From an uncultured Marvinbryantia sp. (GTDB lineage: Bacteria > Bacillota > Clostridia > Lachnospirales > Lachnospiraceae), in the NCBI GenBank assembly GCA_947624335.1, contig CANQJX010000005.1, positions 1 to 22,250 of the forward strand: a DNA stretch of 22,250 nt, in the 5' to 3' direction. The position numbers and the translations under genes were made by a program. Positions 7,737-15,278 of this stretch are shown in pieces. The notes beneath the pieces are model-generated. The model was not told the DNA's origin and searched no databases. It saw nothing but the letters and a program-made list of their open reading frames with translations. Every line of letters starts with the position of its first letter. Position 1 is the first letter of the stretch.

Positions 7737-10382
7737 TTACCTCGTTAACTGCTGCAGCCTCTCTTTTACCTGATTCATCATGTCTGTATACTTTGCCAGC
7801 TTCGCCTTTTCTTCCTCGATCTTGGCCGCGGGGGCTTTGCTTACGAATTTCTCGTTGCCCAGCATACCGTTGACCCGCGCCAGTTCTTTGGTCAGGCGTT
7901 CCTCTTCTTTTTTCAGGCGTTCGATTTCTTTTTCCAGATCCACCAGTTCGGCAAACGGCATATAGATCACCGCCTCGTGGATCACCGCCGAAACCGCGTC
8001 CTCGCCGATTCCCGTTTTATCCGCCTGAACCGTTACGTCGCTGGCGTATCCGAGAGAGGCAAAAAATACTTTTCCGTTTTCAAAAATATTCCGGACTTCT
8101 TCTTTGTCCGATACCACAAACACGTTTGCCTTTTTGGACGGCGGCACGTTCATGGAACTGCGCACGTTGCGGATCGCGCGCACCGCGTCTTTGATCGTCT
8201 CCACCGCCGTTTCCTCCCCGGAAAAATCCCATTCCGCTTTCCAGAGGGGCCAGTCGGAAATCATAATGGATTCTTCCTGCGGATTGATGGTGCAGTAAAT
8301 TTCTTCCGTAACAAACGGCATAAACGGATGCAGCAATTTTAAAGCATTGCCGAGCACGGTTTTTAACGTCCACAAAGCCGCGCCCTTCGTCGTATCCGTA
8401 TCGCTGTAAAGCCGCGGTTTTACCATCTCGATATACCAGTCGCAAAATTCTTCCCAGATAAAATCGTATACCTTCTGTACGGCGATGCCAAGTTCAAATT
8501 TTTCCATATTATCCGTTACGTCTTTTGCCAGCGTATTGACTTTCGAGAGAATCCACTCATCCGCCTGCGTCCGTTCTTCCGGCATCCGGGACGGTATTTC
8601 CGCCTTTTCCAGATTCATCATAATAAAGCGCGACGCGTTCCAGATCTTGTTGGCAAAATTGCGGCTTGCCTCTACGCGCTCCCAGTAAAAGCGCATATCG
8701 TTTCCGGGCGCGTTGCCTGTAATCAGGGTTAAACGCAGGGCGTCCGCGCCGTATTTGTCAATCACTTCCAGCGGATCAATGCCGTTTCCCAGCGATTTGC
8801 TCATCTTTCTTCCCAGTGAATCGCGTACCAGCCCGTGAATCAGCACATGGTGGAACGGAGATTTGCCGGTCTGTTCCAGCCCGGAAAATACCATGCGGAT
8901 TACCCAGAAAAAGATGATGTCGTACCCTGTCACCAGCACGTCGGTGGGATAGAAATATTCCATTTCTTCCGTCTTTTTCGGCCAGCCCAGCGTGGAAAAC
9001 GGCCACAGGGCGGAAGAAAACCAGGTGTCCAGCGTATCTTCGTCCTGCGTCAGATGCGTACAGCCGCATTTCGGACATTTTTCCGGCATACCGCGGTGTA
9101 CTACGATTTCGCCGCACGCGTCGCAGTAGTAAGCCGGGATGCGGTGTCCCCACCAGAGCTGTCTGGAAATACACCAGTCGCGGATGTTCTCCAGCCAGTG
9201 AAGGTACGTCTTATCGAACCGCTCCGGCACAAAGGTTAATTCTCCGCTTTTTAACGCTTCGATGGCCGCCTTCGCCATCTCGTCCATCTTTACAAACCAC
9301 TGCTGTTTTACCATCGGTTCCACGGTTGTTTTGCAGCGGTCATGCGTGCCTACGCTGTGGGAATGGGGGACAACCTTTACCAGCAGTCCCAGATCTTCCA
9401 GATCTTTTACGATTGCCCGTCTCGCTTCGTAGCGGTCCATTCCCTCGTATTTGCCGCCCAGGGAATTGATTGTGGCGTCGTCGTTCATAATACAGATTTC
9501 TTCCAGGTGGTGGCGTTTTCCCACCTCAAAGTCGTTCGGGTCGTGCGCCGGTGTAATCTTTACGCAGCCTGTCCCAAATTCCTTGTCCACATAAGCGTCT
9601 GCAATCACCGGAATCTGTCTGCCGGTCAGCGGCAGTTCCAGTATCTTTCCCACCAGATCGGTATAGCGTTCATCCTCCGGGTTTACCGCCACCGCGGTAT
9701 CTCCCAGCAGCGTTTCCGGACGCGTGGTGGCGATCTCTACAAATCTGCCTTCCTCGCCTACTACCGGATAACGGATGTGCCAGAAGTATCCGTCCTGATC
9801 CTCATGCTCCACCTCCGCGTCGGAAATGGAAGTCTGGCAGACCGGACACCAGTTGATAATGCGCGATCCCTTGTAAATATAGCCTTTCTCATAAAGCTTT
9901 AAAAATACTTCCTCCACGGCCTCCGAGCAGCCCTCATCCATTGTAAAGCGCTCGCGTTCCCAGTCCGCGGAAGAACCCAGCTTCTTCAACTGATTGATGA
10001 TGCGGGAGCCGTACTCCTCCTTCCATGCCCATGCATGTTTTAAAAACTCTTCGCGCCCGATTTCATCTTTGTCGATCCCCTGCTCCCGCAGTTTCTCGAT
10101 CACCTTTACCTCCGTGGCGATCGCCGCGTGATCCGTCCCCGGCTGCCAGAGCGCTTCATAACCCTGCATCCTCTTATAGCGGATCAGAATGTCCTGCATC
10201 GTATTATCCAGGGCATGCCCCATATGCAGTTGCCCGGTAACGTTGGGCGGCGGCATCACAATGGTAAACGGTTTCTTATCCGGGTTTACCTTTGCGTGGA
10301 AGTAGCCGTTGTCCATCCATTTCTGGTACAGCCTCTCCTCCAGTCCCTTCGGGTCGTAAGTTTTTGCAAGTTCCTTGCTCAT
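7737..10382 (-). CDS. valS: Valyl-tRNA synthetase
   Basis: ValS charges tRNA-Val with valine in the cytoplasm. It is a class Ia synthetase with an editing domain. The product has 881 residues. The HIGH signature is HMGH at 53-56 and the second ATP motif is KMSKS at 526-530. The CP1 editing domain spans roughly 195-345 and includes TTRPETLLGDTA. Possible zinc ligands are Cys179/Cys182 and two CxxC pairs near 420 and 436. The C-terminus (about 812-880) is the tRNA-binding coiled coil rich in Glu and Lys. I chose ATG 10382 because GAGGAAGGAG (10391-10400) sits just upstream and the protein then begins MSKELAKTYDPKGLEERLYQ like its relatives. The open frame extends 73 codons further upstream, but that part is the T-box leader RNA. 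Expression should depend on uncharged tRNA-Val. Confidence 0.98.
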   Translation of the reverse strand: MSKELAKTYDPKGLEERLYQKWMDNGYFHAKVNPDKKPFTIVMPPPNVTGQLHMGHALDNTMQDILIRYKRMQGYEALWQPGTDHAAIATEVKVIEKLREQGIDKDEIGREEFLKHAWAWKEEYGSRIINQLKKLGSSADWERERFTMDEGCSEAVEEVFLKLYEKGYIYKGSRIINWCPVCQTSISDAEVEHEDQDGYFWHIRYPVVGEEGRFVEIATTRPETLLGDTAVAVNPEDERYTDLVGKILELPLTGRQIPVIADAYVDKEFGTGCVKITPAHDPNDFEVGKRHHLEEICIMNDDATINSLGGKYEGMDRYEARRAIVKDLEDLGLLVKVVPHSHSVGTHDRCKTTVEPMVKQQWFVKMDEMAKAAIEALKSGELTFVPERFDKTYLHWLENIRDWCISRQLWWGHRIPAYYCDACGEIVVHRGMPEKCPKCGCTHLTQDEDTLDTWFSSALWPFSTLGWPKKTEEMEYFYPTDVLVTGYDIIFFWVIRMVFSGLEQTGKSPFHHVLIHGLVRDSLGRKMSKSLGNGIDPLEVIDKYGADALRLTLITGNAPGNDMRFYWERVEASRNFANKIWNASRFIMMNLEKAEIPSRMPEERTQADEWILSKVNTLAKDVTDNMEKFELGIAVQKVYDFIWEEFCDWYIEMVKPRLYSDTDTTKGAALWTLKTVLGNALKLLHPFMPFVTEEIYCTINPQEESIMISDWPLWKAEWDFSGEETAVETIKDAVRAIRNVRSSMNVPPSKKANVFVVSDKEEVRNIFENGKVFFASLGYASDVTVQADKTGIGEDAVSAVIHEAVIYMPFAELVDLEKEIERLKKEEERLTKELARVNGMLGNEKFVSKAPAAKIEEEKAKLAKYTDMMNQVKERLQQLTR

Positions 10383-10416
10383 GTTTTTTTCTCCTTCCTC
10401 GGTCAGCCGTCTGCGT

Positions 10417-10456
10417 AAATAAAAACGCCCTTTGCATGTATTGCATACAAAGGGCG
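10417..10456 (-). terminator. Intrinsic terminator of the valS T-box leader
   Basis: On the minus strand, CGCCCTTTGTATG pairs with CATGCAAAGGGCG over 13 positions with one G-U, separated by a 5-nt loop. It is followed by TTTTTATTT. The 5' arm, CGCCCUUU, overlaps the part that pairs with AAGG of the T-box in the antiterminator, so the two folds exclude each other. It lies 34 nt before the valS start and is the regulated stop of the riboswitch. Confidence 0.93.
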
Positions 10457-10703
10457 AATGTCCGCGGTACCACCTTATTTTATACGCCGGGTTCCGGCAT
10501 ACCTCATTGCTCCTTAACGCGGAGTGTTCGTGAATCCTTACTTTCGCGCGGGTTTCGCATATTCTGCGGTATGCGCGGCGCGGTTCGGGATCCCGGTTCA
10601 AAAGCTACCTTCCATCTGCGCATACTCGGACGTCCTTCCAGCCACGGGATATCTTCTCTGGGAGCGCCGCAGATGTACTCCTCTTTCTCATCACCTTTTT
10701 CTA
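10417..10703 (-). promoter_or_regulatory. T-box riboswitch sensing uncharged tRNA-Val, upstream of valS
   Basis: The leader contains AAGGTGGTACCGCG (10476 down to 10463), the canonical T-box motif, with bulge UGGU able to pair with the ACCA end of tRNA-Val. Stem I is closed by CATCTGCG (10675-10668) with CGCAGATG (10620-10613). The likely specifier is GUA at 10625-10623, beside that stem; GUC at 10631-10629 is a second valine codon nearby. Stem III is ATGCCGG/CCGGCGT at 10500-10484, directly before the T-box. A second small stem CTCC/GGAG is in the middle part. When tRNA-Val is uncharged, the antiterminator forms and valS is transcribed; otherwise the terminator at 10417-10456 forms. The 5' end is placed about 7 nt after the -10 element and is an estimate. 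Confidence 0.95.
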
Positions 10704-10709
10704 TCGTTT

Positions 10710-10738
10710 ATCATAGCGAACGGCGGGGATTTTGTCAA
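10710..10738 (-). promoter_or_regulatory. Sigma-A type promoter of the valS unit
   Basis: The minus strand reads TTGACA (10738-10733), a 17-nt spacer, then TATGAT (10715-10710). The -35 is a perfect match and the -10 has one difference from consensus. It sits just upstream of the T-box leader and gives an RNA leader of about 320 nt. The -35 lies in an inverted repeat (10721-10751). Confidence 0.88.
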
Positions 10739-10751
10739 GAAATTCCCGCCG
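10721..10751. repeat. Inverted repeat around the valS -35 element
   Basis: CGGCGGGGATTT at 10721-10732 is mirrored by AAATTCCCGCCG at 10740-10751, 12 positions with one mismatch, around a 7-nt centre. Neither strand has a U-run after the repeat, so it is not a standard terminator. It could be a weak end of the infA operon or a dyad protein site; I cannot decide. Confidence 0.65.
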
Positions 10752-10776
10752 CAAACCGCACAGAAAATCGCATAAA

Positions 10777-10995
10777 CTATTTGTCGCGCCAGATGATGCG
10801 CCCCTTGGACAGATCATACGGCGAAAGTTCCAGCGTCACTTTGTCTCCCGGAAGAATGCGGATAAAATTCATGCGGAGTTTTCCGCTGATATGCGCCAAA
10901 ACCACATGTTTGTTTTCCAGTTCCACTTTAAACATAGCGTTCGGCAGTTTTTCCAATACGGTTCCTTCTACTTCAATTACATCCGTTTTCGACAT
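10777..10995 (-). CDS. infA: Translation initiation factor IF-1
   Basis: IF-1 binds the ribosomal A site during initiation and assists IF-2 and IF-3. The product has 72 residues, the exact usual length, and is a single S1-type OB fold (EVEGTVLEKLPNAMFKVELE, then GDKVTLELSPYDLSKGRI). AGGAGG lies about 8 nt before the ATG. The start lies inside the end of the KOW-protein gene with a 23-nt overlap, so translation is probably coupled. In most Firmicutes rpmJ and rpsM follow infA. Here nothing follows until the valS promoter. Confidence 0.98.
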   Translation of the reverse strand: MSKTDVIEVEGTVLEKLPNAMFKVELENKHVVLAHISGKLRMNFIRILPGDKVTLELSPYDLSKGRIIWRDK

Positions 10996-11248
10996 TTAAA
11001 AACCTCCTGATCACTCGTCTGACATCTTCGTTTTTTATGGTATTCTCCGACATATTCTCCAGTTCCCGCGGTATTGTGCGGATAACCTGAACATGTTTTT
11101 TCTTTTTTTTCTTGGGCTTTTCCAATGGCCTTAACCGCCCGTCCGTCAGAAAAACATATTCTTCCTCCACAGCCGCGATCACATAGAGCCGCCCGTTGTC
11201 GTGCCCCGCCCGCGACCACGCGAGCATTCCCGTCTGATATCTGTCCAT
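10973..11248 (-). CDS. KOW-domain RNA-binding protein (L14e-like)
   Basis: The 91-residue product starts at ATG 11248 with GAGGTGA before it. A longer frame starts 19 codons upstream but lacks a good binding site. Residues 5-37 (GMLAWSRAGHDNGRLYVIAA and following) have the KOW pattern of proteins resembling eukaryotic L14e/L6e/L27e. Then comes a lysine run (PKKKKKKH, 45-52) and a charged C-terminal helix. A short protein of this type lies between map and infA in many Clostridia. The position and basic tract suggest a ribosome- or RNA-binding role, but I know of no proven function. Confidence 0.85.
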   Translation of the reverse strand: MDRYQTGMLAWSRAGHDNGRLYVIAAVEEEYVFLTDGRLRPLEKPKKKKKKHVQVIRTIPRELENMSENTIKNEDVRRVIRRFLNVENGCN

Positions 11249-11297
11249 CGAATCACCTCGCTCTGCCTTATCCTGCAAGTGTTCCGCATCCTGCGCC

Positions 11298-12053
11298 TTA
11301 CACATGCAGCGTCAGAATCTCCGGAGCGCCGTCCGTAACTAAAACAGTATTTTCATAGTGGGCAGATAAAGAGCCGTCCTCCGTCACGACGGTCCAGTCG
11401 TCATCCAGCCAGCATACATCGCAGCGTCCCGCATTGATCATCGGCTCGATTGCCAGGGTCATTCCCGGAACCAGGCGGATGCCGCGCCGCTTTTGCGCAA
11501 AATTGGGGATCTGCGGATCCTCATGCAGCGCCTTGCCGATCCCGTGTCCTACCAGATCGCGTACCACTCCGTAGCCGAATTGCTGCGCATACGCTCCGAT
11601 CGCCGCGGATATCTCATGCAGATGATGTCCTGCTCTGGCAAATTCTATCCCTTTGAAAAAGCTTTCTTCCGTCACTTCAATCAGCTTACGCGCCTGCGCG
11701 CTGATCTCGCCTACGGCATGTGTGCGCGCCGCGTCCGAATGAAACCCCTGATAAATCAGTCCCGCGTCCAGGCTGACAATATCGCCGTCCTGCAGAATAT
11801 GGTCTTCGCGCGGGATGCCATGCACCACTTCATCGTTTACAGACACGCAGATCGAAGCCGGATAACCATTATAATTTAAAAAGTTCGGAATACCATCCAG
11901 CCCTCGGATCAGTTCTTCCCCATAACGGTCAATATCCTTTGTGGAAATCCCCGGTTTGATAAATTCGCCCAGTTTCTGATGTACAATCTCCAAACGTCTT
12001 CCGGCTTCCCTCATCAAGTCAATTTCTTTTGGAGATTTTATCGTTACTGCCAT
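11298..12053 (-). CDS. map: Methionine aminopeptidase, type I
   Basis: This enzyme removes the initiator methionine from new proteins at the ribosome. The product has 251 residues with the pita-bread fold and no N-terminal zinc extension. The five metal ligands are visible as Asp96 (VSLDAG), Asp107 (HSDAA), His170 (VGHGIG), Glu203 (IEPM) and Glu234 (YENT), and the substrate-site His79 (VVHGIP) is present. The gene overlaps the 3' end of adk by 10 nt and is followed after 49 nt by the KOW-protein gene. This is the usual secY-adk-map order of spc operons. Confidence 0.98.
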   Translation of the reverse strand: MAVTIKSPKEIDLMREAGRRLEIVHQKLGEFIKPGISTKDIDRYGEELIRGLDGIPNFLNYNGYPASICVSVNDEVVHGIPREDHILQDGDIVSLDAGLIYQGFHSDAARTHAVGEISAQARKLIEVTEESFFKGIEFARAGHHLHEISAAIGAYAQQFGYGVVRDLVGHGIGKALHEDPQIPNFAQKRRGIRLVPGMTLAIEPMINAGRCDVCWLDDDWTVVTEDGSLSAHYENTVLVTDGAPEILTLHV

Positions 12054-12700
12054 AATGATTCCCCTAAAATCTGCACGATTGCCTCAAACACACTGTCCAT
12101 CTGCATAGTGCCGTCTACCGTTTTCAAGATGCCGGCTTTTTTATAATAATCAATCAGCGGCTGTGTCTGTTCGTGGTAAACATCCAGACGTTTCTGCACA
12201 GTCTCGGCCTTATCGTCGTCGCGCAGAATCAGTTTCTCTGCGCACACATCGCAGATTCCTTCTTTCTTAGGCGGATGGAACTGAATGTGGTAGGTGGCGC
12301 CGCAGCCGAGGCAGGCCCTTCTGCCTCCCATACGCGTGATAATGTGATCGTCGGGAACATCCACGTCGATTGCAAGATCGATTTTTTCCCCGGCTTTCCC
12401 AAGCGCCGCGTCCAGGCTTTCCGCCTGCGGGATCGTCCGCGGAAATCCGTCCAGAACATACCCGTTTTTGCAGTCTTCCTGCCCGATGCGGTCCATCAGC
12501 ATATCGATTACCAAATCGTCCGGCACCAAAAGTCCCTGATTCATAAATACTTTTGCTTTTTGTCCCAGCGGCGTATCGCCTTTTACGTTTGCGCGCAGGA
12601 TATCGCCGGTTGAAACATGCGGAATCCCATATTTTTCCGCGATGCGCATTGCCTGTGTGCCCTTACCGGCGCCAGGCGCGCCCAGCATGATTATTTTCAT
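12044..12700 (-). CDS. adk: Adenylate kinase, zinc-containing long form
   Basis: Adenylate kinase interconverts ATP plus AMP with two ADP in the cytoplasm. The 218-residue product has the P-loop GAPGAGKGT (7-15), the AMP site (STGDILRAN, GFPRT at 85-89) and the LID domain at about 125-160. The LID has Cys130, Cys133, Cys150 and Cys153, a four-cysteine zinc site common in Gram-positive enzymes. AAAGGAG is 8 nt before the ATG. It is separated from secY by a 72-nt spacer with a strong hairpin. Confidence 0.98.
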   Translation of the reverse strand: MKIIMLGAPGAGKGTQAMRIAEKYGIPHVSTGDILRANVKGDTPLGQKAKVFMNQGLLVPDDLVIDMLMDRIGQEDCKNGYVLDGFPRTIPQAESLDAALGKAGEKIDLAIDVDVPDDHIITRMGGRRACLGCGATYHIQFHPPKKEGICDVCAEKLILRDDDKAETVQKRLDVYHEQTQPLIDYYKKAGILKTVDGTMQMDSVFEAIVQILGESLWQ

Positions 12701-12738
12701 ACATTCTGCTCCTTTAACAAATCTCTATATGTCATTTA

Positions 12739-12760
12739 GTCCCCCTCATCCGAGGGGGAC
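12739..12760 (-). other. Perfect hairpin in the secY-adk spacer
   Basis: GTCCCCCTC (12739-12747) and GAGGGGGAC (12752-12760) form a perfect 9-bp stem with a 4-nt loop. On the minus strand it is followed by TAAATGACA, not a U-run, so it is unlikely to be an efficient intrinsic terminator. An RNA processing or stability element, or a weak attenuator between secY and adk, is possible. Confidence 0.6.
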
Positions 12761-12772
12761 AAAGCCGTGACA

Positions 12773-14086
12773 TTATTCGCTTAAAAATCCTTTGTAATTT
12801 CTTACGACCATCTGGGATTCGATCTGCTGGATCGTTTCCAGAATAACGCTTACGATAATGATAATGGATGTTCCGCCAAACGATACATATGCGTTGAACA
12901 TTCCGTTAAAGAAAATCGGGATGATTACCACAATGCTCAGACCAATCGCACCGATCAGCACGATGTAATTTAAAATTCTGTTGAGGTAGTCAACCGTCGG
13001 TTTTCCCGGACGGATGCCGGGTATAAAGCCGCCCTGCTTCTTCATATTGTCCGCAACTTCAATCGGATTGAAGCTGATCGACGTATAAAAATACGCGAAA
13101 GCAATGATCAGCAGGATATAAACCGCCAGGCCGATCGAATAAACCGGACGCGCTGGGCTGAACCAGTTGTTTTGATTCAGCGCGTTGATGATCGCGCCGC
13201 CCACGCCCGCAGGCTGAACGCCCATAAAGGATACGATCATGCTCGGCATGCTGAACAGGGAAGAAGCAAAGATAACCGGGATAACGCCCGCGGTATTTAC
13301 TTTCAGCGGAATAAACGTAGACTGTCCGCCCGCCATCTTTCTGCCCTGCATTTTCTTTGCGTACTGTACCGGGATGCGCCGTGTGGCGTCGCTTAAAATA
13401 ATAACCAGCACAATTGTGACCGCGATCACGGCAAGGATGATCAGCGCCGCCAGTCCGGCGCGCGCAAGCGTCTTGCCCTGAATAAACGTCTCGTACAGCG
13501 TACCGATATCAGACGGTACGCGGGAGACAATGTTGATCACAAGGACGATGGAAATACCGTTTCCTACGCCGTTCTCTGTGATGCGTTCCCCAATCCACAT
13601 CAGGAACGCGGAACCCGCCGTCATCGTCAGGACTACCGTAAGTCCCTTTAAAAAGTTGATGCCCGGAATCATACCGCTTCTGCCGAACGCAACGGTCATG
13701 GCGGTAGATTCGATCAGCGCCAGCGCAACTGTTACATAACGGGTAATGGAAGTAATTTTTTTCCTTCCTTCCTCTCCGTCCCTCTGCATTTCTTCCAACT
13801 GCGGAATCGCAATCGTCAGAAGCTGCATAATGATCGAGGATGTGATGTACGGCGTAATGCTTAAGGCAAATACGGACATCCGCTCGAACGAACCGCCGGT
13901 AAAGGCGCTGAAGAAGTTAAAAGCGCCGCCTGTCTGCTGGGCAAACCAGTTTGCCAGATAGCTGCGGTCCACTCCCGGCACCGGGAGCTGCGATCCCAGA
14001 CGGATCACAACCAGCATCATAAACGTATAGAAAAGACGTTTTCTGATGTCTTTTACTCGAAACATATTACGAAGTGTTTCTAACAT
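12773..14086 (-). CDS. secY: SecY, channel subunit of the Sec translocase
   Basis: SecY forms the protein-conducting channel with SecE and SecG in the cytoplasmic membrane. The 437-residue product shows about ten hydrophobic segments. The plug and second-helix region (GGAFNFFSAF, SVFALSITPYITSSIIMQLL, 71-90) and the GNGISIVLVINIV segment match the family signatures. Its ATG directly follows the rplO stop with no spacer, and its binding site GAGGTGATC lies in the last codons of rplO, so the two genes should be translationally coupled. Confidence 0.98.
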   Translation of the reverse strand: MLETLRNMFRVKDIRKRLFYTFMMLVVIRLGSQLPVPGVDRSYLANWFAQQTGGAFNFFSAFTGGSFERMSVFALSITPYITSSIIMQLLTIAIPQLEEMQRDGEEGRKKITSITRYVTVALALIESTAMTVAFGRSGMIPGINFLKGLTVVLTMTAGSAFLMWIGERITENGVGNGISIVLVINIVSRVPSDIGTLYETFIQGKTLARAGLAALIILAVIAVTIVLVIILSDATRRIPVQYAKKMQGRKMAGGQSTFIPLKVNTAGVIPVIFASSLFSMPSMIVSFMGVQPAGVGGAIINALNQNNWFSPARPVYSIGLAVYILLIIAFAYFYTSISFNPIEVADNMKKQGGFIPGIRPGKPTVDYLNRILNYIVLIGAIGLSIVVIIPIFFNGMFNAYVSFGGTSIIIIVSVILETIQQIESQMVVRNYKGFLSE

Positions 14087-14527
14087 TTAGATCACCTCTG
14101 CTTTTCCACCAAGCGCTTCAATTTTAGTCTTTGCGCCTTCACTGAAAGCATTGACTTTCACATTGAGCTTCTTTGTAAGTTCGCCGTTTCCCAGTATCTT
14201 AACGCCATCTTTTGCGCTCTTGATTACGCCCGCTTCGATCAGCGTTTCAATCGTCACTTCGGTATCGTTTTCAAATCTCTCAAGTTCGCTTACGTTGATC
14301 GCTTCAATGTCCAGCGTATTCCGGTTGGTAAAACCGCGTTTCGGAATACGTCTGTATAACGGCATCTGGCCGCCCTCAAAACCCGGTCTGGGTGCGCCGG
14401 AACGAGCCTTCTGGCCTTTATGTCCCTTTCCGGCAGTTTTGCCGTTTCCTGAACCGTGTCCGCGCCCTCTTCTGAAATTGCTGTTATGCTTGGAGCCTTC
14501 TGCCGGCTTTAAGTTTGATAAATCCAT
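14087..14527 (-). CDS. rplO: 50S ribosomal protein L15 (uL15)
   Basis: L15 is a late-assembly protein of the large subunit with a long glycine- and arginine-rich N-terminal extension that reaches into 23S rRNA. The 146-residue product has this extension (NFRRGRGHGSGNGKTAGKGH) and the GAPRPGFEGGQMPLYRRIPK signature. The globular part starts at about residue 75. The last codons carry the secY binding site and the TAA stop abuts the secY ATG. The gap to rpmD is 18 nt. Confidence 0.98.
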   Translation of the reverse strand: MDLSNLKPAEGSKHNSNFRRGRGHGSGNGKTAGKGHKGQKARSGAPRPGFEGGQMPLYRRIPKRGFTNRNTLDIEAINVSELERFENDTEVTIETLIEAGVIKSAKDGVKILGNGELTKKLNVKVNAFSEGAKTKIEALGGKAEVI

Positions 14528-14545
14528 CGTGGCACCTCCTTATGA

Positions 14546-14728
14546 TTAAATTTCTTCCACTTTCACCAAATGCTGCACCTGTTTCACCATTCCCATAGTA
14601 GCCGCATTGTTCGGCAGCTCAACAGATTTGTTCAGTTTTTTAAGTCCAAGAGCAGCTACGGTTGCACGATGTTTCGGGATTGCACCAATTGTAGATTTTA
14701 CTAAGGTTACTTTCAATTTATCTGCCAT
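14546..14728 (-). CDS. rpmD: 50S ribosomal protein L30 (uL30)
   Basis: L30 is a small protein near the 5S rRNA side of the large subunit. The 60-residue product has the short bacterial form, with KVTLVKSTIGAIPKHRATVA and GLKKLNKSVELPN matching the family pattern. AAAGGAGG precedes the ATG. It sits between rpsE and rplO, which is the conserved spc order. Confidence 0.97.
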   Translation of the reverse strand: MADKLKVTLVKSTIGAIPKHRATVAALGLKKLNKSVELPNNAATMGMVKQVQHLVKVEEI

Positions 14729-14757
14729 CTTTCAAACCTCCTTTTCGGATTGCCCGC

Positions 14758-15267
14758 CTATGCGCGCACTTCTTCTGCGGATTTTCCGCGCAGTCTTGCG
14801 ACTTCCTCCGGGGACTTGAGCTGTTTTAAGCCTTCCAGCGTTGCAAGCACAACGTTCTGCTTGTTTCTGGAACCCAGAGATTTTGTACGGATATTATGGA
14901 TTCCCGCAAGCTCAAGCACGTTACGCGCCGGGCCTCCGGCGATAACGCCGGTACCTTCCGGCGCTCTCTTTAATACGACATGGGAACCGCCGAACTTTCC
15001 TTCAAAATCATGCGGAATGCTTGCATTTTCGTCCAGCGCAACATGAATCAGTTTCTTAGCAGCGTCTTCTTTTCCTTTGCGGATCGCTTCCGGAATTTCT
15101 TTTGCCTTTCCAAGCCCAGCACCAACATGGCCGTTTCCGTCGCCCACAACCACTAAAGCTGTGAATTTCATATTTTTACCGCCTTTTACAACCTTGGTAA
15201 CACGCTTAATAGACACTACTTTCTCATTTAATTCCAATTGACTTGCATCAATAATCTCACGTTTCAT
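14758..15267 (-). CDS. rpsE: 30S ribosomal protein S5 (uS5)
   Basis: S5 sits on the small subunit near the decoding centre and the mRNA entry tunnel and affects accuracy. The 169-residue product has an N-terminal double-stranded RNA-binding fold (LNEKVVSIKRVTKVVKGGKN, then VGDGNGHVGAGLGKAKE) and a C-terminal S5 domain ending in SAEEVRA. The ATG at 15267 has AGGAGG 8 nt upstream. The gap to rplR is 11 nt. Confidence 0.98.
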   Translation of the reverse strand: MKREIIDASQLELNEKVVSIKRVTKVVKGGKNMKFTALVVVGDGNGHVGAGLGKAKEIPEAIRKGKEDAAKKLIHVALDENASIPHDFEGKFGGSHVVLKRAPEGTGVIAGGPARNVLELAGIHNIRTKSLGSRNKQNVVLATLEGLKQLKSPEEVARLRGKSAEEVRA

Positions 15268-15278
15268 GTGTCTACCTC

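Noticed and set aside
10383..10601. 73-codon N-terminal extension of valS
   Set aside because: The extension overlaps the T-box leader and terminator. ATG 10382 has a good binding site and gives the normal ValS N-terminus.
10383..10776. A possible rpmJ gene after infA
   Set aside because: I looked for a short basic protein with the L36 cysteine-rich pattern and found none; the stretch is the promoter and T-box leader.
11249..11305. 19-codon extension of the KOW protein
   Set aside because: It has no good ribosome binding site and lies mostly in the spacer after map. ATG 11248 has GAGGTGA just upstream.
12739..12760. Standard intrinsic terminator after secY
   Set aside because: The stem is strong but no U-run follows on the minus strand, and adk-map-infA need transcription from upstream since no promoter is seen.
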